Of a stretch of DNA of 64,000 nucleotides, positions 1-44,009 are shown piece by piece. Source of the stretch: Antedon bifida (taxonomy: Eukaryota > Echinodermata > Crinoidea > Comatulida > Antedonidae); the NCBI GenBank assembly GCA_963402885.1, contig OY727093.1, forward strand, positions 13,819,501 through 13,883,500, written 5' to 3'. A program made the translations under genes and the position numbers. Below the pieces are notes generated by a model that saw only the letters and a list, made by a program, of their open reading frames with translations, did no database searches and was not told the origin of the DNA. Position 1 is the stretch's first letter; each line of letters begins with the position of its first letter.

Positions 1-3000
1 CTGAACAGTGTCTGTAGGTCATGCTGCTGCTAGCCAGGAGGCGCTGAAACACCACATAAATGGCTATTCATTATACATTGGACTCGGGTAACCTAGCCAG
101 GTTTGTGTACTAGTAATTATTAGTTGGATAATTTCTTCCTTCTTGCCTTTAGGGTTTTTACGCTGAACATTATTTTTAATTGAAAGGTTACAAACAAGTA
201 AGAAAATGTTTGTTATTGTTATTGCTACTAACTTAGGGCATGATTCAGCTTGTTTATATTTGATGTTGATAACAATCTGATATATAATTGCATTACTATT
301 GTGATGTTTACTTTCACTAGATTTTAGGCTACTGTTTTGATGTAAAATGTGTAAATGGTTACAGTATGTTATTCACCCATAGCTTATTATAATTATGGCC
401 AAATAATAGATTGTCACCGTCATCACAAAGACACACAACTATTGCACTGTATGAGACAGGTATAACATTTTACCTTATCTTTTTGTGATGACTATATTGA
501 AAGTGTTGTGATGACATAAATGCATATACCCTTCCTATAAGCCATCAAGTTTGCCTGCATACATTCAGTATGTGTCATTTGCATGTGGACAGTTTTTGTG
601 TAGGGAAATTCATAAAAATTGATATTCAGTTAGAATACATCCTTAACCTTTGAACTTAAAATCTTTCCATCAGTTGCCTGACATATTTCTTAAAGCTCTT
701 TGTCGTTCCAATTTCTGACAATATATACTGTAAAAGGCAACATCAGTCGACATTTGAAAACATTCATTAGAGCTAGTTTAATATGTTTGCGACATTAATT
801 TCTTTTTGGATATAATTACTTAACCTAATTTTATACACAGAGTTAAAATGCCAATTGTAATTTGTGTCGAATGCAGGTGAATAATGATTGACGTAGATTA
901 TGTATGGATTCTGTTTTCATACACAAAAGCCAGTCTATTTTGTATTGTAGTTTGTACTGTACTTCAAAAAATGTATTACATCTCATGAAAATTGAAATTT
1001 TAACATGTTAAATACAAAATTAAGAAATATTTCTGCCAATCTAGGATATAAAGTAATGAAAAAAAAATTGAGAAATTTGCTCAACCAAAATTTTGACCTT
1101 GGAGATTTCTGCTTTATGCATATGCCCACCATTAGACCAATGTTGTTTCATGATATGATTTAAATTTGGCTAAAAAATATGACTTATCAGTTGAGAAACA
1201 TATGGTAACTGTACTGTACCTCAAGTTAAAATACTAAATTTATAGCGTTCATTATTTTTTCCCCCAGTTTATGAAAAAACTTATATATAATATAATATGC
1301 AAATAATTATACAAAACATTTTACAATAAGCTCATAATATGTGCATTGAGGTTTAATGTACTTTGCTTATGATATGGCTTACTTTTTAAATGCCGATACT
1401 TTATGATATGCTAATTTTTAGTAATATCCTCTTTACTCTAAAAATCTTCTGAAGACTAATGACTAAAAGTATGCATCAAAATGTCCATGACATTTCATTA
1501 GGGATTTAAAGTTAAAAAGAACATAATTTGTAACATTTATATTTTAGCATGCCATTTTATGATGGTGTGAATGACTTTCATCCCCAAAGAAAATCTAGAT
1601 CGTGTACATTTAGTTTTATGTCATAAAAGGTTTCTTAAATAGCACAAATGGCCAATTGAATCACCTGCAAATGTAGGCTGGAGTGCCATAAGGTACTGTA
1701 CAGGGTAATAAAAGTTCCCCAATCCCCCTGGTATTTTGCATCCGATGATTATGTTTTAAAAGTTGAGGGGCGAAGAGAGGAAGACAGAGACTCGGTCAGA
1801 CAGAAAGAATATTTGATGTAGAAAAACTCCCAGTTTGCAGTTGCTACAGTAAAGTACTAGACTGTTATGACTGCCACTTTTTAAAAGAATTTAGAATTAT
1901 AGCAAAATATATATTTTGCTATTTGCTATATATGCTATGTATACAGAGTTGTTAAAGTTCTAAATAACTTCATTGAGGTTGCTGAACTGTATCCATCTGT
2001 ATAGCAAAATAATAATTAACAGAAAATATCTAGGGAAATATAATGATGGCAAACAATAGTGTTCGTTTACATCATAATTATTGGTTTGTAATGTAAAATG
2101 GTAAAATGGAATGGTTGAAATTGTTTATAATTATATATTCCACTCATTCTTCTAGTATGTGTATAGGTCGGATTGCTATTATTACCCCATTCATACACAA
2201 ACACTAGACACCACATGAACACAATTCATAATCCACAACACTCCAATAATAATTGATTAATGTCCCTAGCCGCAATGTAATGATAAAAAATCCCCTCATG
2301 GCCAGTCTCACTACTTTAGCAATATACAGTTGAATTGAGTTCATTCACTTCATACTTATTTGCGTCATTTTCATAGAAACTCTTCTTCGATATCCATCAA
2401 CTTAGATATTTTTCGCATCACGTTTTTACACAAATATGATGAGTCAACGAACTAGTCAGAGGGATAAGATGGTCATTTTCCAAATGTGTAGATTAACATG
2501 TTTTAGACATGTTTTTACAAGATAACCAGACATTTTTTACATTAGTTTTTTGTCAAATGTTTCCTGGAAAGTAGTATAGTACATGCATTAGATTTAGAAG
2601 TATGTACTATATTTTATGAGAACCTTGCTATTTGTATGTTCTGTACTCATTTATACACATTATTTTACCATCTATTGGGTACAATAAAAGGTACACTATT
2701 CATATATGTTGAACTCGTTTATTTCTCTGCTCAATTTTCTAGGAATTTCAAAATGTGTAATTCTGATCAAGCTTACTATTTAATATATTGTAACTGCTTT
2801 CAATACTTTATAACTTTGTACTATATTTTATGACAAACTAACATTTGTATTTTATGTTCTTTGTTACTCATTTTTCATTTATTTCTACAATGAAATTGAT
2901 GTACATCCAAAATGTATTTCATGAAGATGAATAAAGTTTTTATTTAATCAATGTGCTTTCTTGCACACATACACACATTATTACATTTAAATAAAATGAA

Positions 3001-3505
3001 TGTTAAGATGTTACTTAGCGAGTGCACTTAAATTTAAGTGTCGTACGGATCTGAAATAAATGAACCTTTGATTGAATATAAGACACGATTCCTCTGCGGG
3101 CTGGATCATTGTATTATATCTCCTAATCTATGTCCACTGTAGTGCATCGGTCTCATTGTATGTTATCCTGTCAATGTCCCAGAAATCTCTCCGGTTCACG
3201 GCCTATCATTTCCTTAGTATATTATTCTACTTAATGCAAATTTCAGGGGATTCAGATATAAAGCACGTTGCCTGCATTTGCCATGGTACACTAGCTAATA
3301 GTAGTATAACTCTGACCTCCTAAGAAATCAAGCTTTAAAAAAGTGGGTTTCTTGAATATCTACTTGAACAAGGGTTTGTTAGAAGTGTTTCCCTTGTAAG
3401 ATATGAGTGTGAGATTATTGTTAACTACTGTGCAAGATTTTCCATTTGTACAAACTTTTTTTCATGATGATAAGTTATTGATGTTTCTTCAGTAAACATA
3501 ATATA
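1..3505. other. Non-coding AT-rich stretch; possible 3' UTR of an upstream gene
   Basis: I find no exon with recognisable protein similarity here on either strand; the open frames are short and low in complexity. Canonical AATAAA hexamers occur, notably at 2930-2935 followed by T-rich sequence, so part of this could be the 3' UTR of a plus-strand gene lying before the window. A diverged direct repeat of about 214-bp period links about 2598-2660 and 2812-2875 (shared core ACTATATTTTATGA). It could equally hold a non-coding 5' exon of RAR, because the first RAR coding exon is preceded by a splice acceptor. Confidence 0.4.
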
Positions 3506-5108
3506 CAGTCGACTCCGCCTAAGTCGAATTCGCGTAAGTCGAAAAATCGTGAAAGTCGAATTTTTATGAAAGTCCCAATTCTTTCCTATACATTACTGTG
3601 TAATTTTTATTTGTAAGTCGAATTTTTCTAAGTCGAAATTTGTCTAAGTCGACGTCTTTTTGCGGTCCGAATACACACATTATTTAGTGATTTATATCGT
3701 ATAAGTCGAAGTCACAAATCACGCGGCAACAATGCGCTAAAAAAGCCGATGAAACGTACGTAATTTGATAAACAAACGACAGAGGGGATAATATGGGACC
3801 ATATCGGTTCTCTCAAGCAGGTTGTATAGTATAGGTGGCGTCCTACAACTCGCGCTAGCAGAGCCATATATTATAAAGAGTTACGACATTGGATTATAGT
3901 CACGTGATATGCAGATCAATTTGTGTCAAACTTGTCTCCGTTAATGCATGTAAAGTATAGGAGCAACAAAATACTTTAAACTTTTTCTTATATTTAAAAA
4001 AATGTAATTTCACATTTTACGGTGAAATATCGATGTGCACAGCGTACAGAAGTACTTTCGGCAAAGTATATTGCGCGCGCGTGCGCTAGTACATTATAAA
4101 GTTCGATTGATTGATTTTGGAACGAAACATCATGTATCATACATAACTACGTCCTATTAATAACAATTATGTAATATTTTCAATACATAATGCATGCTTT
4201 GATGACTAAATAAAATAATAAAGTGTCGTGGATATATTTGTTAATATATTGAATAGGGTATGAACAATATTAAAATAATAAAGGCAAATTATTACAAATA
4301 AAATGATGAACGAGTCTCTGAAAGTGTGTGTCAAAAACACACAGAGAGCCATATACTGTATAAAAAGAGGGGTGAATTTGTGTTTTTTGTATTGGTTCAT
4401 GCTTTGATGTATCCTGACTTGCATGTAGGCCCTAGCATTTATTATTTTGTTATTATAGACACAATATATATATGCTACCAAATTAATACCATTAAAAAAA
4501 TGAATTACTAAAATAAAAACGGAATATAAGCGTTATTTCATAGAAAAAAAAAATCTAAAAATAACGCATGAACTACAGGAAAACGCTATACAAAATAGAC
4601 GTGCGCGCCCTCAGCGTGCGAATTTTTTGACACAAAAATGGCTTCTAATTTTCAATGTCGTAACTCTTTATATATATGGCTCTGCGCGCTAGTGTATAGT
4701 GTATGAGTTGTTTCAGAGTTGAGAACTTGAGCGGCGTTTTGTGGGCACCCATTTTGTGCTAGACAGATGGCAATAAACAATGGATACCGATTTCGAATAA
4801 GAACCGAAATGTATTTATTATATGTTTTCGTATTGTTTCGGGCTTAAACCATAAAAGAAAATACAGTTTATCATTGCCGATAAAAGAGGCTTAGCATTTA
4901 TTAGGCCTAGCTAAGCAAACTCAATTCAAGAAGGCTCATCGCGTGGGCCGCGATCGCGACAGGGCAGGGTCTACTACAGGCCTAGCCATAGCGCGGCTAG
5001 TGAGTGAACCTAGGCCTAGGCATTATTTTGCAAATCTGTAAGTCGAAGTTCGCGTAAGTCAAATTTTTATACCGGTCCCATTAGATTCGACTTAGGCGGA
5101 GTCGACTG
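3506..5108. mobile_element. pogo/Tigger-like DNA transposon, non-autonomous, TA target site
   Basis: The two ends are inverted copies: the left end starts CAGTCGACTCCGCCTAAGTC and the right end is its reverse complement. The element is flanked by TA on both sides (3504-3505 and 5109-5110). The repeated AAGTCGAA motif recurs inside the left 150 bp and again near the right end, as in subterminal transposase-binding sites. TA duplication and a CAGTCGACTCCGCC-type terminus fit the pogo/Tigger branch of Tc1-mariner; that assignment is from memory of such termini. No transposase frame survives. About half of the length is a later hAT-like insertion. Confidence 0.75.
3859..4684. mobile_element. hAT-like MITE nested inside the pogo-like element
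   Basis: The termini are inverted: left CAGAGCCATATATTATAAAG and right ending TATATATATGGCTCTG, extending through AGAGTTACGACATTG for roughly 38 bp. It is flanked by an exact 8-bp duplication CGCGCTAG at 3851-3858 and 4685-4692. An 8-bp duplication plus termini starting CAGAG is the usual hAT signature. The interior is AT-rich and has no transposase frame. It must be younger than the host element, whose sequence resumes on either side. Confidence 0.78.
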
Positions 5109-5806
5109 TATTTTAAAAAAAAATATTTAAAAGTAAAATATTGTGTATGATCATGGATTTATAAATAAATTTGTGTTTTTTCTGTTCTCTTTTGATATAA
5201 GTATCGTTTTGAGATTATAAAACTACAATTTAAACCGTGTAAAAAACAAGAAGACATGGGATTGAGTAAATTGATTGTCTGCTATAAACACCTCAAACCT
5301 GACTCAATCATGTTGATGTCAAAAGGAATTACACAAACTTCTTTTAAATATTGAACCCACTGGGCTTCTTTTTAACTAGGTTTTAGGTGCTACAATACCC
5401 TTACAATAAACCAATTCTACACCCCTGTATGTGTAGGTTTATAATTAAACAGTCGGCTGATTGTGTAAAAGTCTCCAAAATCAGGGGTGTTAAATTCCAG
5501 AATTTTACAACCAAGAATTCTTAAGTATGTAATAACCAACAGTGAATGATTGTAGTCACCTTTGGATCATACATATTATTTGTGTACAATTGTGATAGAA
5601 ACTGAATTGTTTAAAACTATTCTTTTTATTTCAGGTGTTCAAATGTTAAAATGTATGTCTGATCAAGGATCGTTGTTTTATTAATCTTTGTGACGACATT
5701 GGACTTTATTTGAAAAGCTGGATTTCACGCGTCAACAGTCTTGTGAAAGTAACTATCAGGAATAGTAGTAAACTTATTATTGTATGCCGTGGACTTACAA
5801 TTTGTT

Positions 5807-37085
<31,279 letters not shown>

Positions 37086-40000
37086 GTTACTAAGAGGTTC
37101 AGTACGCTAAAAACAATGCGAATAACATAGTAATATGAACCCATTGACAAAAATAATGAAAAATACAGCAGTTGAATTTAAATAGTAAACTATGATCAGC
37201 GACAAAAATAGTACTGGATTTTGCAAAGAAAAAAAACTATGAAAACTTTCAATGTTAGAAAGCAGTGTACTGCCCTCAGACTTCTGTGAAGGAAGAAACA
37301 AATCTAAATTTTATATTTTGATGAATCCAAACATATCAATGATGGTGATTTGTTTTATCCAATTCATTACTGATGTCACAGGATAAGCAATTCTCTTATA
37401 AATACAATATGCTTTATTATGTTTATTATTATTATGCCCGCGCATAACCTTTGCATAGGTATGTGCCCACAAGTTCATAGAACAAAGTAAGTATTCATAA
37501 TATACAGTAAAAACTGTACTGTACTGAGTGATATACATCTAGGAATTGTGTAAAACTGTGGGTAAAGTAAATTCAATGTATTTTAATGAAGCCTTAATTT
37601 GTAATATTCTTCATATTATATATACCTAGCTATGAAGCCAAATAGGAAGGTGATGCCAGAAACCTCCTATACAAAAGCATCAAAATGTGGCATTCTGGGC
37701 CAATTTTTACATATATATTATGGAGAATTAAAGATTTGTTTGCAGGTGTCAAGAGGGTGTAAATCAGGGTTATTCACATTATGCAAAATAAATGATACTT
37801 TAGATTAAGTTCACAAATTACATAGAATACATAAAGTCACTAATAGAAAACGTGTTTCAAAAATAATAATAATCAGTAATATTGAGCATTATCTTATTAG
37901 TTCAATCTTAATTTTGTCATCTTGGTGTACTGTAAGCTCGTAGGTTCACACTGCACATTTATTTTCATTAAATATTTCACTGAGATGAAATTCAAAGCAT
38001 ACAACCCATTTTTGACGAGGGAGGAAAATCGATAAATGGCACCTTTAGCTTTGCCATCTTGTATACAGCATCAACACAACAACTTTCCATTTAAAAATTA
38101 ATGTATATTTACTTTATCAGCATTCTTTTTAAAGCTCTGTCTACACTATCAAACTTTATGTGACGAAAAATTGTGCTTGTGCTTATATATGGACATGATG
38201 ATGTCATATCACTACCATATTTGGGCACATCACACTTTTTTCTCAAACTAGTTTAGATAGAACTTTAGTCCTTTTTAAAAAAAGTTAACAAATTTGCATA
38301 GAAAAAGTAAAAAAGAACATTGATCAAACTTATACATCTTGCCATTATTAAAATTCTAATAGAAAATCATTTTTTTTCCAAAATAGTTTTTACATTAATG
38401 TAATTCTTCCTTTCTGCTTCCTTTCTGATGTTTTTAATTGTTTGTAGTCAAGTTATATTTACATGTTTTAAAAAATGTTTTTATTTACAATTAAAAATGA
38501 TTTTATATATATATATTATTTTAGGACACTGTATTGTGTGAGTCTACAATGTTTGCGAATATATAAAGAAATATTGTAAATTACCCTAATTGTAATTTTT
38601 ATGTATTTCTGACAACTGAAATTGTTATTTCTTTATGGAAATTTTGAAGATAAAATGTAACGTTTCCTAATACAGATTCCAAAAAAAGGAGAAAAATTAC
38701 ATATTAAAATTAAAGTATAAATTTATGTACATAATTGTTTACATAAATTTAAATCTTGGCAAATTAATAATTTTTGTTCAAATGCTAATTGCAGTGTCTT
38801 GATAATCATATTAGAATGTATATTTTTATTATGCCTGAAATATTTTTTCTGTCCTCTTAGAGGAAATGTTTAAAGGAATTATATAACTGCTTTCTCGTAA
38901 TTGTTTTATTATATAAAATATTAAGTATAATTGATGAAAGGATGTGTGTTCCATGATGTTGTATCAAGGGGGACTTTAAAGGGGTTTTGTGAATTCAATT
39001 CTGAAAGTCTTTATTGTAGAATAAATTATTATTGTTATTACTGTGCAGTAGCCTGTTAGTTTGCTATCCTATTCTGTTTGAGAGTTATTTAAAAAAAAAT
39101 ATTTTCCTTGAAAATTCAATGAAATATAAAATCCTTTTAAGTAAGTATTTTTAATAATGTAATCTTAATAATTTTACAATTCTATCAGTGGTTATGAAGC
39201 ATTAATACACTGATATACTGAACTATGAATATTTATAGATCATTATTACTATTCATAGATCACTAGAAATATTCATACCCATCATTCTATCGTACGCCGT
39301 AGTGTATATTATAGAATAAGATAATAAAGACTCGTAAATATTTATAAAAGTTTAATTGAAATGGGTTTATTTATATTTGCATATACATTATATATTCTTT
39401 CAGCTGACCCGATAGAAGTTTCATCATTGTAAGTTTAAATTTTTAGAAGAAGCATGTTTGCAATGTTGCATATTATTAATTACGACGTAAGAGGTATATT
39501 ATCGTTTAATTTTCAGCATTAATCTGTAAAACATTGAGTTTTATTCTGCTGAATGTCGAAAGCACTACAGACCACCACAATCAATGCTATACAATATGTT
39601 AGTTGTGCCACACAGATTATGTGACAAGTTCATGCAAGACATTACTACGGCAGAGTAACAATTTGCTGTGCTTTACTTTACCCAGACCCTGTAGTAGGGT
39701 TATCTCATGTTTTTAAAAATCATTATATTTTTGTTTTGTTATGTATTTGAGAACTGAGAAAGAGCTGTAATTCCTGTCGACTATAAACATGTACATATGA
39801 ACTATAAATTGGGAATCTTGTGGGAGGGGTTAAGATGTGTGTGTGCATGTTGGGTGCTCTTGCGTGTGTGTGTTTAACATTATTTCTTCGTTTAGAATGA
39901 AAGATAAAAACTATTGCGTGTATTCATGTAAAATGTATTTTTGAAAAAAAAAGATCTATAAAATAACCGTTTTAGAGGGTACTAAATTAAAAGTGTTCAG

Positions 40001-40100
40001 TTTGAACATTTATTTGTATACATTGTGGGGCTGTATATTAGCTTATTATGTTAGCATCTGTATGGTCACGCAAAACCAAATAAAACATATCTCAATATAT
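37086..40100 (+). other. RAR: RAR 3' UTR (probable), about 3 kb
   Basis: AT-rich non-coding sequence between the RAR stop and the convergent CCDC103 gene. Candidate AATAAA signals include about 39021 and 40079-40084. It contains MITE copy 2. No other exon recognised. Which signal is used cannot be told from the sequence. Confidence 0.55.
38133..38267. mobile_element. MITE, GCTCTGTCTACACTATCAAA family, copy 2
   Basis: AGCTCTGTCTACACTATCAA at the left; the right end is decayed (TAGTTTAGATAGAACTTTAG). The interior has ATATATGGACATGATGATGT and CACTACCATATTTGGGCAC. It lies in the probable RAR 3' UTR. Confidence 0.72.
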
Positions 40101-40265
40101 TAAATGATGTTTGTATTGTACTATTTCAATTCATTCTATGTAGCCAATGTTCCGAGTATTTTGGTGCCATATTCTTTAAAATATCCCAGAGGTCATTATT
40201 AAAATGAAAGTTGAAACACTGGATACACTCCTGTCTATGACCAGTTTCATTCGCAAGCCATTGTT

Positions 40266-41281
40266 TTATTCAACATATTTCCTGCCATAGATTTTAGTCA
40301 ATGATTTCAAATCAAAATCTGAACATTTTAACACTGTTTGCAATTTGTCCATTAACTCATCTCGATGCTGTGCCTCTTCCTTGCTTAGAAAATCAATTGA
40401 TAAACTAAATCGTTTCGTGTTTGACAATTGCTTCAGAATTAAAAATATATCTGTGCAATTCTCTTCTTTAAAATGCATGTTAAAAAGTTTTAGGATTTCT
40501 CCTAGTAGACCAAAACTGATTTCATGTTTAAAGGTTGAAAACAGTTGATCAGCGTCAAACTGTAAAATGTAGTTATATTTTTCTTGTTGATTATCGCCAA
40601 GTCTTTTCCACTGTTGCATAAATTCATGACCATCTTTTGGTAAATGTCCAGGTATCTATAATAAAAAAATAAACACAATTATTTATATTCATTCCATTAC
40701 ATATTTATAACTCAGATTGTATTGCAAAATTATCTTTTTTCGTTTGTCCCATGTGCAAAATGGAAAATGTTAACATTAGGCGAGGAGTGAACATTCCATG
40801 AGGATTATCTCTGTGAGGATTATCTCCGTGAGGATTACTGTATCTCCCTGACCCACACCTTATCCAGATTTTTACCTTTATTGGTTGATCAGTTTTGCTT
40901 TCCACATTTTGAACGTCTTTGTCATTTTTATTTACATATGGGTTCCATGGTTGTTGTCTAGGCCGACCGAGTCCTTCTTTGTCACCTTTCTCAAGAGGCT
41001 TCAAATGAGATGCAGCAACAATATCCCTGAGAAAAGATAACGTTTTGTTAATAGCACAAAATAACATGGTACTGTAAAATAAATAATGTATTACTAATTT
41101 CAAGAAAAATTGGCAAAATGTTTTACACTAACCTAAACTGTTCATATGTCTCAACACGTTGCTCAACGGCTCGGAACTTAGCATCATTTTCTCTCCAATA
41201 TTTATTGTGCGCATCCACAGCCAATGAGAGTTCCTTTTCAAGCTTCTGAAAGTCTATAGTATCTTCATTAGGGTCTGCCAT
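40266..41281 (-). CDS. CCDC103: CCDC103 orthologue (dynein axonemal assembly factor 19), 3 exons, complete
   Basis: Cytoplasmic and ciliary factor needed for axonemal dynein-arm assembly and attachment. Coding parts on the minus strand: 41281-41133, 41026-40876 and 40655-40266; GT-AG junctions with agreeing phases (2, then 0) give 229 aa (human 242). The first ATG opens [34 protein letters not shown] is split across intron 1 and continues [16 protein letters not shown], the conserved N-terminal dynein-attachment region. The C-terminal half has [13 protein letters not shown] and [18 protein letters not shown], matching the RPAP3_C-type domain of the human protein. It ends RKYVE. An AATAAA overlaps the stop codon. 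It lies head-to-head with DNA2 and tail-to-tail with RAR. Confidence 0.92.
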
Positions 41282-41597
41282 GGTTCTTCAGAAACAAAAA
41301 GCCTTATTTAGTAAAAAGCCTTCTACACTACTACTAAGCTGAAGGCTAGGCCTATAAAAGTATATTGTTTCAATAAATTTCTTATAATTTATATTAAATA
41401 TAAAGTCAAAACATCAGCATAACGGGTAGTACATGCATTAAATTAGGCAATGTAGGTTTCTACAACAAGGCTAGCCTAGGTGGCGTTATGTATATTGTGT
41501 AGGCTAAACTCCTAGTGTAGGCCTAGGCTAACTAGGCTAGGCCTTTTAGTACCTCAGTCCTAGCTAGGTAGAGTAGAGAGAGGAGGATCCGAGTAAG
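41282..41597. other. CCDC103 5' flank, CTAGG-rich
   Basis: Contains the presumed CCDC103 promoter and 5' UTR, and dense GGCCTA/CTAGG repeats between about 41340 and 41575. No gene. It ends with CCGAGTAAG (41589-41597), the target duplication of the following transposon. Confidence 0.6.
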
Positions 41598-43388
41598 GGT
41601 GTCAGATGAAATCGGTCGCGCTTGAAATCGGTCGCGTTTGAAATCGTTCGCGATAAAATCAACTTCCGGTATTTTGTATGGCGCGCCGCTAGAGCTATAC
41701 TTTTGATTATATCGGTCGCGTTTGAAATCGGTCGCGCTATTTTGTATGGATCGAGCGGGATGCATGCTAGAGCGGGATATACATTTTTCGTTTATATATA
41801 TTTAATTGATATTTTTTAGGAACTAGATTATTTATGTGGATATTTTTTATTTGGTTAATAAATATTTATTGTTAATCATTAAATTAATTTTTTTTTTGTA
41901 TTTCACAGGTCTCGGAGAAGGACTGTGTCTGTTCAAAATGGCCATTTATAAACACGTTTAAATATTATATTAGGCATAATATTATATAAGGCATATAATA
42001 ATTTACCTCTATTTATATGTACTGTAATTAATATATTATATAGAGAATATACGTCTGTCGTGTCTTTTATTAATAATTATGCAAACAATTACGTATGGTT
42101 TTATGATATTAATAAAATATATAGATAATATGCCGTTATAAATCAATCTACCGGCCTACAGTAGGACTATGATGTACAATGATTGATGTGAGAATAATAA
42201 TGTATGGATAATAAAGGTGGACACGATTCTCAAAGAGGTAATCTGCACTGATATTTAAACATTTATATTTACGAACGGCATATGAATGTGAGACACTTAA
42301 ATTTACATTAAATGATTACTGTATTATAAATGAAGAAATAAAAGATATTCAAATTAAAATCTATAGTATCGCCGACGTATATACGTAAATTATATATAAA
42401 TCATACTGTCAACTGTCATCTTTACCTCACCATGGACAACGATCGTACGTGTTTTGTCCATGAGTTGACACACTAACAAGTGCGTGTTTTTTAAAAAGGG
42501 GAAACCCCGTCAGCAAAATAACGTATTGTGTTAGAGGAAACAGCTGCACGATCATAGAAGGCGCATCTCCGATATGGCTTATGTGGGGGGTTATTTCAGT
42601 TACTCGCCTTTTAACCATCCGCATATAATGATCATTTTACTAACAACTATTTTAAACCTCAGAAATAAAAATATACACGTGATTTGCCTCAACAATAATC
42701 ATTATACACTTAATATTATCCTACATAACGGATAGAAATAAAATAGAAATAAAAATAAGGTGATCGAATAGTATGTTGTTAACGACATGGATATGATATA
42801 ATCTGCCACAGTATGCATAAGTATAAAAATGGATACGCTGACTTTACGGGCTATATTGTAAAAATTATTGTTTTTAAATAAATTGTTCTCTTTTACGTAA
42901 TTGTTTGCATAATAAAAGACACGGCAGACGTATATTCTCTATATAATATATTAATTACAGTACATATAAATAGAGGTAAATTATTATATGCCTAATATAA
43001 CATTATGCCTAATATAATATTTAAACGTGTTTAGAAATGGCCATTTTGAACAGAAGTCCTTCTCCGAGACCTGTGAAATACAAAAAAAAAAATTAATTTA
43101 ATGATTGATCAATGATAATAAATATTTATTAACCAAGTAAAAAATATCCACATAAATAATCTAGTTCCTAAAAAATAGCAATTAAATCTATATAAACGAA
43201 AAATGTTTATCCCGCTCTAGCATGCATCCCGCTCGATCAATACAAAATAGCGCGACCGATTTCAAACGCGACCGATTTCATAAAAAGTATAGCTCTAGCG
43301 GCGCGCCATACAAAATACCGGAAGTTGATTTTATCGCGACCGATTTCAAACGCGACCGATTTCAGACGCGACCGATTTCATCGTAAAC
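41598..43388. mobile_element. Foldback DNA transposon with about 500-bp inverted ends (Mutator-like?)
   Basis: The region from about 41608 to 42110 is the near-exact reverse complement of about 42880 to 43382. Both arms share TGAAATCGGTCGCG units, CCGGTATTTTGTATGGCGCG, GGTCTCGGAGAAGGACT and TAGAGGTAAATTATTATATG. A 9-bp duplication CCGAGTAAG flanks the element (41589-41597 and 43389-43397). The terminal 16-bp unit GAAATCGGTCGCGTTT is repeated several times at each end, like transposase-binding sites. The middle (about 42120-42880) has no transposase frame. Long inverted ends with a 9-bp duplication suggest a non-autonomous Mutator-like element; an 8-bp reading would point to hAT. Confidence 0.85.
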
Positions 43389-44009
43389 CCGAGTAAGCCT
43401 CTAGCTAGGCTAGCTAGCCTACAGGCCTAACCTAGCGTAGCTAGCTAAACTACTGTTTGTGGGCCAATAACTGTCTTTAAATACACAATAAAATAAACAT
43501 CAAAATTACCTTTATATTTTTTGATATTTAAAAAAACTGATTATTGTTACGTTATTTTGTTTTTAGTGTCTGTTGTTAGTTACGGACGCTCCGATCTTTC
43601 TTTTTATGATGGCCGACTGCTGATATGCTTGAATGAGCACAACACAAACAAACGACTGGATTAAAATACTACGCAAAATCCGCGCGAATTCCGCATGTTT
43701 ATCATATTAAATGTTCAGCTTTAATTTTTATCCGTGGACTAGCCTATGTGTTATGTAGTCCTAAGTTAAGAAGGCATATGGTGAGATTGAGTATGATGTG
43801 TACTTCTCTAGTCCAGTGTGTGATATTGCAGTCTAGCTAGGCCCTCTGCTACTCTAATACTAATAAAAAGGCCTCTCTATATAGAGGCTAGTGTATCTAT
43901 TAATGAGTATGAGGAGTAGGCTAGGCCTACATAAACAGTAGATTGCTGCACACAGTGCATTCATTTCTAAATTGAAGCTTTCGTGTTGATAATTGTACTT
44001 GCTGTTAGC
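43389..44009. promoter_or_regulatory. DNA2 5' flank / half of a shared divergent promoter
   Basis: About 0.6 kb between the foldback element and the DNA2 start codon, with CTAGG-rich tracts at about 43395-43450 and 43835-43935 like those upstream of CCDC103. With the transposon removed, the CCDC103 and DNA2 start codons would be only about 0.9 kb apart, so this was probably one divergent promoter. No TATA box is obvious. Confidence 0.45.
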
